Part shown: one piece after another, positions 45,872-56,398 of the stretch
How positions within the stretch are numbered: the first letter of the stretch is position 1
Layout of the letters: every line of letters begins with the position of its first letter
NCBI RefSeq assembly: GCF_030252345.1
Contig: NZ_CP126980.1
Location: 4,665,501 to 4,729,500, forward strand
Origin: Actinoplanes oblitus
Lineage (GTDB): Bacteria; Actinomycetota; Actinomycetes; Mycobacteriales; Micromonosporaceae
Length of the DNA stretch: 64,000 nucleotides
Direction: 5' to 3'
Made by a program: the position numbers and the translations under genes
Notes under the pieces: model-generated
Databases searched by the model: none
What the model was told of the DNA's origin: nothing
Seen by the model: only the letters and a program-made list of their open reading frames with translations

Positions 45872-47392
45872 ATGACCATCGACGCCGTCGTCAATCTGGA
45901 CCTCGACGGACCCCGGATCAGCAGGCACCTCTACGGGCACTTCGCCGAACATCTGGGTCGCTGCGTGTACGGCGGGTTCTACGTCGGCGAGGACTCCGCG
46001 CTGGCGCACGAGGGCGGCATCCGCCTGGATGTGGTGCAGGCGCTGCGCGACCTGGGCATCCCGAACCTGCGCTGGCCGGGCGGGTGCTTCGCCGACGAGT
46101 ACCACTGGCGCGACGGCATCGGCCCGAAGGATCGGCGGCCGGTCATGGTGAACACGCACTGGGGCGGGGTCGAGGAGAACAACCACTTCGGCACGCACGA
46201 GTTCATGGCGCTCTGCGAACTGCTCGGCGCCGAGCCGTACATCAGCGGGAACGTCGGCTCGGGCACGGTCCGCGAGATGAGCGAGTGGGTGGAGTACCTG
46301 ACCCGCGGCGGTGACTCACCGATGGCCCGGCTGCGCGCGGCCAACGGGCGCGCCGAACCGTGGCGGGTCCGGTTCTGGGGACTGGGCAACGAGGCGTGGG
46401 GCTGCGGCGGGAACATGACGGCTGAGCACTACGCGCAGGAGGCCCGCCGGTACGGCACCTACTGCCGCGACCACGGCGACAACCGGCTCTACAAGATCGC
46501 CGCGGGTGCCAACGGCGGCGATTACGCCTGGACCGAGACGCTGATGCGGCAGATCGGGCACCTGGGCTGTCAGCACATCGACGGTACGCCCTACCACGCG
46601 CTGTCCCTGCACTACTACACGATCACCGGGCCCACCTGGGAGGACAAGGGTTCCGCCACGGCGTTCTCCACCGACGAGTACTACGCGACGATGGTGTCCG
46701 CGGCGCGCGTCGAGGAGCTGATCGCCGGGCACGCGGCGGTGATGGACTGTTACGACCGGGCCAGGACCATCGGGCTGGTCCTCGACGAGTGGGGCACCTG
46801 GTTCGACGTCGAGCCGGGCACCAATCCCGGCTTCCTGTACCAGCAGAACACCCTGCGCGACGCGCTGGTGGCGAGCGTGCACTTCGACGTCTTCCACAGG
46901 TACGCCGACCGCCTCGTGATGGCCAACATCGCGCAGACGGTGAACGTGCTGCAGGCCATGATCCTGACCGACCCCGACTCGGACGCGATGGTCCGCACCC
47001 CGACCTACCACGTCTTCGCGATGAACCGCGGGCATCACGACGCGACCTCGCTGCGCGTGGACCTGCGCACCGCGCCGCCGTCGCGCCGGGTCGGTGACGC
47101 CACGCTCACCACCGTGTCGATGTCGGCCAGTCGCAAGGACGGCCGGCTGCTGGTGTCGCTGTCGAACCTGGACGCCGCCGAGCCCGCCGACGTGACCATC
47201 GACCTGCGCGGCGGGACCGTCGAGGCGGTCGCCGCGCGGATCCTGACGTCCGGCGCGGTCCAGGACCACAACACGCCGCAGGCGCCCGAGACGGTCGCGC
47301 CCCAGCCGTACGACGGGGCGTCGGTGACTGGCGGCAAGCTCTCGGTGCACCTGCCGCCGCACTCGTTCGTCACCGTCAGCGGTGCGCTGTGA
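45872..47392 (+). CDS. GH51 alpha-L-arabinofuranosidase (intracellular)
   Basis: 506 residues and no signal peptide. SRHLYGHFAEHLGRCVYGGF, LRWPGGCFADEYHWRDGIGP and MCELLGAEPYISGNVGSG-like sequence are the GH51 blocks. The acid/base is Glu174 (GLGNEAWG) and the nucleophile Glu306 (LDEWGTW). The C-terminal jelly-roll ends PHSFVTVSGAL. It cleaves terminal arabinofuranose from oligosaccharides after import, so it fits with the divergent ABC importer. Convergent with the GH43 gene, seven bases apart. Confidence 0.95.
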   Translation: MTIDAVVNLDLDGPRISRHLYGHFAEHLGRCVYGGFYVGEDSALAHEGGIRLDVVQALRDLGIPNLRWPGGCFADEYHWRDGIGPKDRRPVMVNTHWGGVEENNHFGTHEFMALCELLGAEPYISGNVGSGTVREMSEWVEYLTRGGDSPMARLRAANGRAEPWRVRFWGLGNEAWGCGGNMTAEHYAQEARRYGTYCRDHGDNRLYKIAAGANGGDYAWTETLMRQIGHLGCQHIDGTPYHALSLHYYTITGPTWEDKGSATAFSTDEYYATMVSAARVEELIAGHAAVMDCYDRARTIGLVLDEWGTWFDVEPGTNPGFLYQQNTLRDALVASVHFDVFHRYADRLVMANIAQTVNVLQAMILTDPDSDAMVRTPTYHVFAMNRGHHDATSLRVDLRTAPPSRRVGDATLTTVSMSASRKDGRLLVSLSNLDAAEPADVTIDLRGGTVEAVAARILTSGAVQDHNTPQAPETVAPQPYDGASVTGGKLSVHLPPHSFVTVSGAL

Positions 47393-47399
47393 GCGCTGA

Positions 47400-49076
47400 T
47401 CAGTCGATGCGGTACACGGCCCTGTCGAAGTCGGCGTAACCGCCCTCGGCGCCCAGATCCTGTACCCAGAGTCCGACGAAGGCGCCGGTGAAGCCCCACG
47501 CCTCGGGCTCGCCGGCGACCACCGTCGCGGCGTACTCGTCGGACAGGGTGGTGGCGTCGAAGGTCTGGCCGAGTTCGTGCCAGGCCGGCGTGCCGTCCGG
47601 GTCGAGGGTGTAGGCGAAGGTCAGCGCCGGGCCGTCCAGGCGGGCGCGCAGTCCGACCCGGCGTACGCCGCCGAGCGGGACCCGCAGGCCGGGCACCTCG
47701 CTGACCCGGCCGCTGTCGCAGCACAGCACGTCGAGCGCCGGAGTGCCGTCGTCGCCGGCCGTCACGTGCAGGTAGTACCAGTTGCGGGTGTTGTAGTAGG
47801 CGGTGATCCCGGCCAGCTGCCGGTAGTTGCCCGGCTCGAACTCGCAGGTGGCCTCGAACGTGCAGCGCTGCGCGGTGACCCGGCGGGCCACCAGGCTCGG
47901 CCGGTGCCGGGCCATCGGCGACTGGCCGCCGTGAATGCGCAGGTGCGAGGGGCGCGCGGCCAGGTCGATCCAGTCCGGCGTCGCCGGGCGGCGCAGCGTC
48001 GACCAGTTCGGGCCGAGCACCGGGGCGTCGAAATGGTCGTCCTCGGCCCGGTCGTCGCCGGGCGCCGCCACGGCGCCGGCCGGGGCCGGGACCTCCTCGG
48101 CCGGGACCCCGCCGGGAATTCGCGGCCAGTCGCCGGCCGGCCAGTCCACCCGCTGCAGGGCGCTCTCCCGGCCGAGCACGCACCGGCCGGTCGGCGGGTA
48201 CGGCCGGGCGGCCAGGTGCGCCAGATACCACTGACCGTCCGGGGTCTCCACCAGACTGCCGTGCCCGGCCTTCTGCAGGGTCAGCTCCGGGCGTCCGGTC
48301 GAGGTGAGCAGCGGCCCGGCCGGATCCACCCGGTACGGGCCGAGCAGCTCCCGGGAGCGGGCCACGGTGACCTGATGCGTCCAGGTGGTGCCGCCCTCGG
48401 CGGTGACCAGGTAGTACCAGCCGTCCTTGCGGTAGATGTTGGGTGCCTCGGTGAGGCCGGCCTCGGTGCCCTCGAAGATGAGGTGCTCGGGGCCGGTCAG
48501 CCGGCGTTCGTGGCAGTCGTAGCGCTGGGCCGAGATGCCGGCGAAGCGGTTGCGGCCGGGCCGCCAGTCGGCGCGCATCGACAGCATCCAGGTGGTGCCG
48601 TCCTCGTCGTGGAACAGCGAGGCGTCGAAGCCGCGGCCGTGCAGCACCACCGGGTCCGACCAGGGTCCGGTGATGCTGGGCGCGGTGACCAGGTAGTTCT
48701 GCGGGTCCCAGTAGCCGCCCGCGAACGTCGCCACGTCGGTGAACAGCAGGTGGAACAGCCCGTGGGCGTAGGTCAGGTTGGGCGCCCAGATGCCGCACGA
48801 GTCGGCGGTCCCGGTCAGGTCGAGCAGCCGCCGCTCGGTCAGCACGCCGCCCAGCGGCCGCCAGGTGACCAGATCGGTCGAGTGGTGCACCCGCACGCCG
48901 GGGAACCACTCGAACGTCGACGTCGCGATGTAGTAGTCGGCTCCGACCCGCAGGATCGACGGATCCGGGTGAAAGCCCGGCAGCACCGGGTTCCGGATCA
49001 CGGGATGGCCGGTCCCGCCGTCGTCGGTCGGGGCAGTGGCCGCGGTGATCGTCGTGGCGCCATCCAGGTCCGTCAT
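47400..49076 (-). CDS. GH43 beta-xylosidase/arabinofuranosidase (intracellular)
   Basis: 558 residues without signal peptide. The five-bladed propeller begins NPVLPGFHPDPSILRVGADY with the base Asp; GFDASLFHDEDG holds the pKa-modulating Asp and LTEAPNIYRKDGWYY the acid Glu. A C-terminal beta-sandwich (about 365-558) with YYNTRNWYYLHV and GFTGAFVGLWVQDL places it in the XynB-like GH43_11 type. It removes xylose from xylo-oligosaccharides in the cytoplasm. ATG at 49074-49076; the ribosome site is weak. Confidence 0.9.
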   Translation of the reverse strand: MTDLDGATTITAATAPTDDGGTGHPVIRNPVLPGFHPDPSILRVGADYYIATSTFEWFPGVRVHHSTDLVTWRPLGGVLTERRLLDLTGTADSCGIWAPNLTYAHGLFHLLFTDVATFAGGYWDPQNYLVTAPSITGPWSDPVVLHGRGFDASLFHDEDGTTWMLSMRADWRPGRNRFAGISAQRYDCHERRLTGPEHLIFEGTEAGLTEAPNIYRKDGWYYLVTAEGGTTWTHQVTVARSRELLGPYRVDPAGPLLTSTGRPELTLQKAGHGSLVETPDGQWYLAHLAARPYPPTGRCVLGRESALQRVDWPAGDWPRIPGGVPAEEVPAPAGAVAAPGDDRAEDDHFDAPVLGPNWSTLRRPATPDWIDLAARPSHLRIHGGQSPMARHRPSLVARRVTAQRCTFEATCEFEPGNYRQLAGITAYYNTRNWYYLHVTAGDDGTPALDVLCCDSGRVSEVPGLRVPLGGVRRVGLRARLDGPALTFAYTLDPDGTPAWHELGQTFDATTLSDEYAATVVAGEPEAWGFTGAFVGLWVQDLGAEGGYADFDRAVYRID

Positions 49077-49197
49077 TGCGAGATCGTGGCCCGCCGACCG
49101 ACGGCGTGTCAACAACTATCGGACTGAAACCGGAAATACCGAGGTCATCCAGCCGTGGTGACGGCGCCGGGGCGGAGCCTTACTCCGAAAGTGACGC

Positions 49198-49228
49198 GGG
49201 CTGCCGCCGAAAGTTTCGGCGACAGCCC
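49198..49228 (-). terminator. Strong hairpin after the esterase gene
   Basis: GGGCTG, one mismatch, CGCCGAAA, G, TTTCGGCG, CAGCCC gives a stem of 14 paired bases with one internal mismatch, starting seven bases after the esterase stop on the minus strand. The centre contains CCGAAAGTTTCGG, the same palindrome type as at 45650, so an operator use is possible as well. Confidence 0.65.
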
Positions 49229-49235
49229 GGGATGC

Positions 49236-50516
49236 TCAGACGGCGTTACAGGTCAATGGTGGCGCGCTGGCCGACCCACCGGCGGCGATCAGGCCGAAGG
49301 TGGTCGTGGCACCCGGCGCGATCGAGCCGTTGTACGTCGCGTTGGCCACCGTCGCGGTGCCGCCGCCGGTGGTCAGCGTGCCGTTCCAGACCTGGCTGAC
49401 CGACTGGCCGCTGGGCAGCGTCCAGGTCACCCGCCATCCGGTGACTGCCGCCGACCCGGTGTTGGCGACGGTCACCTCCGCCTGGAACCCGCCCGGCCAG
49501 TCGTTGACGACGCGGAACGTCGCCGTGCAGCCGCCGGGTGTCGTGGACGGCGAACTGGACGGCGAACTGGACGGCGAACTGGACGGCGAACTGGACGGCG
49601 AGGTGGACGGTGTCGTGGTGCTGGGCAGTTGCGAGAAGAACTTCCAGACCTCGCCACCGACCCAGGTCCGCGCGCCGCTCGTGCTCGTCGATCCGTCCAC
49701 CGGCTCCGGGGTGTGGTCCCCGTCGAACGCCGCCCACTCCACCGGGTAGCCCGCCCGGCAGCCGGCGTAGGCGGTGACGATGTGGGTCAGACTGCCCCGG
49801 GCCGGTTCCGGCGGGTTCTGCGGGGTGCAGCCGTTGACCCGGACGAACGTGTCCCGCAGCGCGCGTCCCTGCGAGATGTCCAGGACGCTGTCGTGGGTGC
49901 CGTGGATGCCCAGGTAGGCGATCGGCTGGGTGGCACCGGAGCAGCCGCTGAGGTTGGCCCCGGAGAGCACGGCGACCGCCCGGAAGACGGCCGGGCGGGC
50001 GCACGCGACGGCGTAGCTCATGGCGCCGCCGTAACTCCAGCCGAGGGCGAACAGCTGCGAGGTGTCGACGCACAGGTCACCCTCGATCAGCGCGGTCAGG
50101 TCGTCGACCAGGGTCAGGTCCCGGCCGCCGGTGTTCGCCCAGCCGTTGTCGATGCCCTGCGGGGCGACCAGGATCGCGCTGTTGCCGGAGAGGCCCTGCA
50201 GCCCGTAGTAGCCGGCGCTGGCGACATTGCCGGCGGTGCCGTTCAGCCAGTGGAAGGCGAAGATCAGTTTGTACGGGCGGTTCCGGTCGTAGCCGTCCGG
50301 TACCCGGAGGATGTAGGTGCGGTTCTGGCCCCCGCTGCGGATGGTGCGGGTGCCGCTGGCCAGCGTCGGCGTCTTGCCGCATCCGGCGGTGGTGGCCGCG
50401 GCGCCGACCGGGGCCGCGGTTGCGGTTCCGCCCAGCACGCCGGTGAGCATCGCGGTGGCCAGTGCCAGCGCGGCCAGGACCGCGGTCAGCTGCGGGAGAC
50501 TGCGTCGGTACGCCAT
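49236..50516 (-). CDS. Secreted CE1-like feruloyl/acetylxylan esterase with CBM2
   Basis: 426 residues with a Sec signal (about 1-35). The catalytic alpha/beta domain has LIFAFHWLNG (oxyanion), GWSYGGA with Ser161 and a later GIHGTHDSVL with Asp, as in PHB-depolymerase-like esterases. A Pro/Ser linker (about 297-322) of S-S-S-P units leads to a C-terminal CBM2 starting CTATFRVVNDWPGGFQAEV. It should remove ferulate or acetate from xylan side chains. It follows the xylanase by three bases, forming an operon. Confidence 0.88.
   Translation of the reverse strand: MAYRRSLPQLTAVLAALALATAMLTGVLGGTATAAPVGAAATTAGCGKTPTLASGTRTIRSGGQNRTYILRVPDGYDRNRPYKLIFAFHWLNGTAGNVASAGYYGLQGLSGNSAILVAPQGIDNGWANTGGRDLTLVDDLTALIEGDLCVDTSQLFALGWSYGGAMSYAVACARPAVFRAVAVLSGANLSGCSGATQPIAYLGIHGTHDSVLDISQGRALRDTFVRVNGCTPQNPPEPARGSLTHIVTAYAGCRAGYPVEWAAFDGDHTPEPVDGSTSTSGARTWVGGEVWKFFSQLPSTTTPSTSPSSSPSSSPSSSPSSSPSTTPGGCTATFRVVNDWPGGFQAEVTVANTGSAAVTGWRVTWTLPSGQSVSQVWNGTLTTGGGTATVANATYNGSIAPGATTTFGLIAAGGSASAPPLTCNAV
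49549..49608. repeat. 12-bp tandem repeat encoding the esterase linker
   Basis: Four identical copies of GGCGAACTGGAC and one variant (GGCGAGGTGGAC) code for the S-P-S-S linker between the catalytic domain and CBM2. It is a coding microsatellite, prone to length change. Confidence 0.9.
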
Positions 50517-50519
50517 CGC

Positions 50520-51932
<1,413 letters not shown>

Positions 51933-52163
51933 TCAAGGGTGGCCAATGTTGCCAGCGCATTTCCCGCAATGACAAGACGCGACCATTGCCACAACGGCGA
52001 CATAACAGGTTCGCCGGACCGGCGAATCGCGGCGCGTGAAATCTCGCGGCGCGAAAAGTGTTATGTGCGCGAGTGCCGGCGAGTCGGGATTTCGGCGGCA
52101 CGGATTCTCGGCAAAAGACCTCTTGAATGTCTGGAAACATCCTGGCAATCTTCGGTTTCAGGC

Positions 52164-52177
52164 TGTTAGCGCTCCCA
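52164..52177. promoter_or_regulatory. CebR-like operator before the SGNH/GH27/GH43 operon
   Basis: TGTTAGCGCTCCCA keeps the AGCGCTCCCA half of the CebR box. It serves the rightward operon from 52272. The 387-base gap 51885-52271 otherwise holds no gene. Confidence 0.55.
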
Positions 52178-52227
52178 TCACCAGCCGTCATCCCCCTTGG
52201 TCGTGGCTGGACCAGTGATCTTCGCGG

Positions 52228-52241
52228 TGTGAGCGATAACA
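52228..52241. promoter_or_regulatory. Second operator-like site before the SGNH gene
   Basis: TGTGAGCGATAACA; its complement TGTTATCGCTCACA differs from the site at 52164 in two bases. The tandem pair, 64 bases apart, could allow cooperative binding of one LacI-family protein. Confidence 0.45.
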
Positions 52242-52271
52242 GAACCCCCGCCGAGTCAAGGAGGCACCCCG

Positions 52272-53363
52272 ATGCCCAGAAGCAGAGGGTGGATGCTCGC
52301 AACCGTCCTCGCCGTCGTCCTGGCCGCCGTCGGTGCCGTCGCCCGGCCCGGTGCCGCCGCCGCCGAATCCAACGGCGGTACCCGGGTCATGCCGCTCGGC
52401 GACTCGATCACCGAGGGCACCCAGGTGCCGGGCGGGTACCGGATCGGGCTGTGGCAGCGGATGGCAGCCGCCGGCTACCGGGTGGACCTCGTCGGATCGC
52501 AGTTCAACGGCCCGGCCGCCCTCGGCGACCACGACCACGAAGGACACCCCGGCTGGCGGATCGACCAGATCGACGCCAACGTCAGCGGCTGGCTGCGCAC
52601 CACCGGCCCGCGCACCGTGCTGCTGCACATCGGCACCAACGACATCCTGCAGAACTACAACGTGGCGGGTGCGCCGGGCCGGCTGTCCGCGCTGCTGGAC
52701 CACATCATCGCGGCCGCCCCGTCGGCCGACGTCTTCGTGGCCACCCTCATCCCGCTGGCCAACAGCGGACAGGAGGCGGCCGCACGTACCTTCAACGCGT
52801 CACTGCCCGGCATCGTGCAGGGCAAGGGCGCGCGGGTTCACCTGGTCGACATGCACGCCGCACTGACCGCCGCCGACCTGGTCGACGGCGTCCACCCGAC
52901 CGCCGGCGGCTACGACAAGATGGCCGCCACCTGGTACGCGGCGCTGCGCACGGTCCCGGGATCGATCGGCGACCCGGGCACCGGCACCGGCGAGGCCCTG
53001 GTCGGCACCGCCTCCGGCCGGTGCCTGGACGTGCCGAACGGCACCACCGCCAACGGCACGCAGCCGATCATCTGGGACTGCAGTGGCGCCGCGAACCAGC
53101 GGTGGGCCTACGACGGGCAGACCCTGCGGTCGCTGGGCAAGTGCCTGGACTCGCCGACCGGCGCCACGGCGGGCGCCAAGGCGCAGCTGTGGGACTGCAG
53201 CGGCGCCACGAACCAGCGCTGGACGTTCGCGTCCGGCGGCACGATCCGCAACGCGCAATCCGGTCTGTGCCTGGACGTCAGCGGCAACGCCACCGCCAAC
53301 GGCACCGCCGTCCTCCTCTGGACCTGCACCGGTTCCCCCAACCAGCTCTGGACAAGGCGATGA
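52272..53363 (+). CDS. Secreted SGNH/CE3-type esterase with CBM13
   Basis: 363 residues with a Sec signal (about 1-32). RVMPLGDSITEG has Ser45, LHIGTNDI is block III and VDGVHPTAGG holds Asp205 and His208, as in CE3 acetylxylan esterases. The C-terminal 125 residues are a ricin-type CBM13 with three CLD/W-C units. It probably deacetylates xylan. First gene of a rightward operon: its TGA overlaps the ATG of the GH27 gene. Confidence 0.88.
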   Translation: MPRSRGWMLATVLAVVLAAVGAVARPGAAAAESNGGTRVMPLGDSITEGTQVPGGYRIGLWQRMAAAGYRVDLVGSQFNGPAALGDHDHEGHPGWRIDQIDANVSGWLRTTGPRTVLLHIGTNDILQNYNVAGAPGRLSALLDHIIAAAPSADVFVATLIPLANSGQEAAARTFNASLPGIVQGKGARVHLVDMHAALTAADLVDGVHPTAGGYDKMAATWYAALRTVPGSIGDPGTGTGEALVGTASGRCLDVPNGTTANGTQPIIWDCSGAANQRWAYDGQTLRSLGKCLDSPTGATAGAKAQLWDCSGATNQRWTFASGGTIRNAQSGLCLDVSGNATANGTAVLLWTCTGSPNQLWTRR

Positions 53364-54985
53364 TGAAGAAACTCAGGACGCTGCTCGCGACGGGACTGCT
53401 GCTGCTCGCCGGTACGGCGACGGTCCTTCCCGGCACCGCCGCCCAGGCCCTGGACAACGGCGTGGCCCGTACCCCGCCGATGGGCTGGAACAGCTGGAAC
53501 ACCTTCGGCTGCAACATCAGCGAGACACTCATCCGGCAGATGGCCGACGCGATGGTCAGCAGCGGCATGCGCGACCTCGGCTACCAGTACGTCGTCGTCG
53601 ACGACTGCTGGTTCAACCCGAACCGCGACGGGTCCGGCAACCTGCAGGGCGACCCCACCCGGTTCCCCAGCGGCATGAAGGCCCTCGGTGACTACCTGCA
53701 CGGCAAGGGCCTCAAGTTCGGCATCTACCAGGTCCCGCTGGACAAGACCTGCGCGCAGTACTTCAACAGCTATCCCGGCGCCACCGGTAGCGGCGGCCAC
53801 GAGGCGCAGGACGCCCGGCAGTTCGCCGCCTGGGGCGTCGACTACCTCAAGTACGACTGGTGCTCGCCCACCGGCACCATCGACCAGCAGGTCACCACGT
53901 TCGCCAAAATGCGTGACGCGCTCGCGGCCACCGGCCGGCCGATCGTCTACAGCATCAACCCGAACAGCATCCACGCCAAGACCGGGCCGCAGCGCAACTG
54001 GGGCGACGTGGCGAACATGTGGCGCACCACCGAGGACATCAGCGCCGCCTGGGACACCGGGCAGACCAACGGCTATCCGATGGGCGTGAAGAACATCGTC
54101 GACGTCACGGTGCCGCTGGCCGGTTACGCCCGGCCGGGACAGTTCAACGACCCGGACATGATGGAGGTCGGCCGCAGCGGCCTGACCGACACCGAGCAGC
54201 GCAGCCACTTCGCGCTCTGGGCGATGCTGGCCTCCCCGCTGATCGCCGGCAACGACCTGCGCTCGATGAGCGCTGCCACCCAGACCATCCTGAAGAACCC
54301 GCGGCTGATCGCGATCAACCAGGACACCCTCGGGTTGCAGGCGACCCAGGTCGCCAATGACGGGACCCGTCGCGTGCTGGCCAAGCGGCTGGCCAACGGC
54401 GATGTCGCGGTGGCGCTGTTCAACCAGGGCGGCTCCACCACCACGGTGTCGACCACCGCCGCCGCGATCGGCAAGTCCGGCAGCTCGTTCACCCTGCAGG
54501 ACGCGTGGAGCGGCGCCACCACGACCAGCACCGGTGGCATCAGCGCCAGCGTGCCCGCGCACGGCACCGTCGTCTACCGGGTCAGCGGCGGGACCAGCAC
54601 CCCGCCGACCAGCACCACGCTCGTCAGCGCCGCCTCGGGACGCTGTCTCGACGTGCCGAACGGAGCCACCGCCAACGGCACCCAGCCGGTCATCTGGGAC
54701 TGCAACGGTGGCACCAACCAGCGCTGGACCAGCACCGGCCAGACCCTGCAGGCCCTCGGCAAGTGCCTGGACTCACCGGTGGGGGCCACCGCCGGCAGCA
54801 AGGTCCAGCTCTGGGACTGCAACGGCGGCACCAACCAGCAGTGGACGCTCAACGCCGACGGCACCATCCGAGGCACCGCCTCCGGCCTGTGCCTGGACGT
54901 CGACCACAACCTGACCGCCAACGGCACGCCGGTCCTGCTCTGGACCTGCACCGCCGCCACCAACCAGCGCTGGAGCCGTGTCTGA
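53360..54985 (+). CDS. Secreted GH27 alpha-galactosidase (or beta-L-arabinopyranosidase) with CBM13
   Basis: 541 residues with a Sec signal. TPPMGWNSWNTFGCNI opens the GH27 barrel; YLKYDW has the nucleophile Asp166 and FNDPDMMEVG (264-266) the acid/base Asp. LWAMLASPLIAGNDLRSM is also typical. The C-terminal CBM13 (about 415-541) is very like that of the upstream esterase. In a pentosan locus, release of terminal galactose or beta-L-arabinopyranose from side chains would fit; some GH27 enzymes do the latter. Start overlaps the upstream stop; the stop overlaps the next ATG by one base. Confidence 0.93.
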   Translation: MMKKLRTLLATGLLLLAGTATVLPGTAAQALDNGVARTPPMGWNSWNTFGCNISETLIRQMADAMVSSGMRDLGYQYVVVDDCWFNPNRDGSGNLQGDPTRFPSGMKALGDYLHGKGLKFGIYQVPLDKTCAQYFNSYPGATGSGGHEAQDARQFAAWGVDYLKYDWCSPTGTIDQQVTTFAKMRDALAATGRPIVYSINPNSIHAKTGPQRNWGDVANMWRTTEDISAAWDTGQTNGYPMGVKNIVDVTVPLAGYARPGQFNDPDMMEVGRSGLTDTEQRSHFALWAMLASPLIAGNDLRSMSAATQTILKNPRLIAINQDTLGLQATQVANDGTRRVLAKRLANGDVAVALFNQGGSTTTVSTTAAAIGKSGSSFTLQDAWSGATTTSTGGISASVPAHGTVVYRVSGGTSTPPTSTTLVSAASGRCLDVPNGATANGTQPVIWDCNGGTNQRWTSTGQTLQALGKCLDSPVGATAGSKVQLWDCNGGTNQQWTLNADGTIRGTASGLCLDVDHNLTANGTPVLLWTCTAATNQRWSRV

Positions 54986-56361
54986 TGCGCAGCAGATCCC
55001 TCCTCGGCATGCTCTGCACGGCGGCCCTGGTGCTGCTGGGCGCCGCGGTCCCGACCGCCGCGCACGCCGACAACCCGATTGTGCAGACCGTGTACACCGC
55101 CGACCCGGCGCCGCTGGTGTACAACGGCCGCGTCTACCTCTACACCGGCCACGACGAGGACAACTCCACCTACTTCACGATGAAGGAGTGGCGGCTGTAC
55201 TCGTCGGCCGACATGGTGAACTGGACCGACCACGGCTCGCCGATGAGCCTCGCCACGTTCAGCTGGGCGAAATCGGACGCCTGGGCCGGCCAGGTGGTCA
55301 ACCGCAACGGCAAGTTCTACTACTACGTCCCGGTCACCAACCGGGCGACCGGGCGGATGGCGATCGGGGTGGGTGTGGCGTCCAGCCCGACCGGCCCGTT
55401 CACCGACGCCCTCGGGCATCCGCTCGTGGAGAACGGCGAGATCGACCCGACGGTGTTCATCGACGACAGCGGGCAGGCGTACCTCTACTGGGGAAACCCC
55501 AATCTCTGGTACGTGCGGCTGAACTCCGACATGATCAGCTACTCCGGCGGCGTGAACCAGATCCCGCTCACCACCGCCGGTTTCGGCACCCGCACCGGCA
55601 GCACCAGCCGCCCGACCCTGTACGAGGAAGGGCCGTGGGTCTACAAGCGCAACGGCCTGTACTACAACGTCTTCGCCGCCAAGTGCTGCTCGGAGTTCAT
55701 CGGGTACTCCACAGCGCCCGGGCCGACCGGGCCGTGGACCTATCGCGGCACCGTGATGCCCACCCAGGGCAGCAGTTTCACCAATCATCCGGGAGTCGTC
55801 GACTTCAACGGCGGATCGTATTTCTTCTACCACAACGGTGCGCTGCCCGGCGGCGGCGGATACACCCGGTCGGTGGCCGTCGAGAAGTTCAGCTACAACG
55901 CGGACGGCACCATTCCGACGATCAACATGACGACGAATGGCGCTCCGCAGAACGGGACGCTCAATCCCTATGTGCGGCAGGAGGCCGAAACCATCGCGTG
56001 GAGCTCCGGTGTCGAGACCGAACCGGCGAGCGAGGGCGGCATGGACGTCGGCTATCTCAACAACGGCGACTACATCAAGGTGAAGGGTGTCGCCTTCGGG
56101 TCCGGTGCCACGTCGTTCTCCGCGCGGGTGGCCTCGGCTGCCGCCGGCGGCCGGATCGAGGTACGCCTGGGCGGCCCCACCGGCGCGCTCGCCGGGACGT
56201 GCACGGTACCGGCCACCGGTGGCTGGCAGACCTGGACCACCGTCAGCTGCCCGGTCAGCGGTGCCACCGGCACCCAGGACCTGTACCTGCGCTTCACCGG
56301 CGGCAGCGGCTACCTGTTCAACATCGACTGGTGGCGCTTCGCCGGCACGGCACTGGGATAG
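54985..56361 (+). CDS. Secreted GH43 arabinoxylan arabinofuranohydrolase with CBM6
   Basis: 458 residues with a Sec signal (about 1-28). The propeller begins YTADPAPLVYNGRVYLYTGH with the base Asp; EIDPTVFIDDSG has the second Asp and YEEGPWVYKRNGLYY the acid Glu, in the pattern of XynD-type enzymes. A C-terminal CBM6 (about 328-455) starts RQEAETIAWSSGVETE and ends LYLRFTGGSGYLFNIDWW. It removes arabinose from polymeric arabinoxylan. Third gene of the operon from 52272. The sigma-fusion gene follows after 37 bases. Confidence 0.9.
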   Translation: MRSRSLLGMLCTAALVLLGAAVPTAAHADNPIVQTVYTADPAPLVYNGRVYLYTGHDEDNSTYFTMKEWRLYSSADMVNWTDHGSPMSLATFSWAKSDAWAGQVVNRNGKFYYYVPVTNRATGRMAIGVGVASSPTGPFTDALGHPLVENGEIDPTVFIDDSGQAYLYWGNPNLWYVRLNSDMISYSGGVNQIPLTTAGFGTRTGSTSRPTLYEEGPWVYKRNGLYYNVFAAKCCSEFIGYSTAPGPTGPWTYRGTVMPTQGSSFTNHPGVVDFNGGSYFFYHNGALPGGGGYTRSVAVEKFSYNADGTIPTINMTTNGAPQNGTLNPYVRQEAETIAWSSGVETEPASEGGMDVGYLNNGDYIKVKGVAFGSGATSFSARVASAAAGGRIEVRLGGPTGALAGTCTVPATGGWQTWTTVSCPVSGATGTQDLYLRFTGGSGYLFNIDWWRFAGTALG

Positions 56362-56398
56362 GGCAGGATCCAGGGTGCTCACGGTAGGAAAGCGGCGC

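Noticed and set aside
49206-49220. GCCGAAAGTTTCGGC as an operator only
   Set aside because: It lies downstream of the esterase and is the centre of a longer hairpin; a terminator is the simpler reading, though both are possible.
49549-49608. Short tandem repeats resembling a CRISPR-like or regulatory array
   Set aside because: The 12-bp units have no spacers and encode the Ser/Pro linker of the esterase in frame.
52228-52241. Similarity to the E. coli lac operator
   Set aside because: It lacks one central base and is better explained as a second copy of the local LacI/CebR-like site at 52164.
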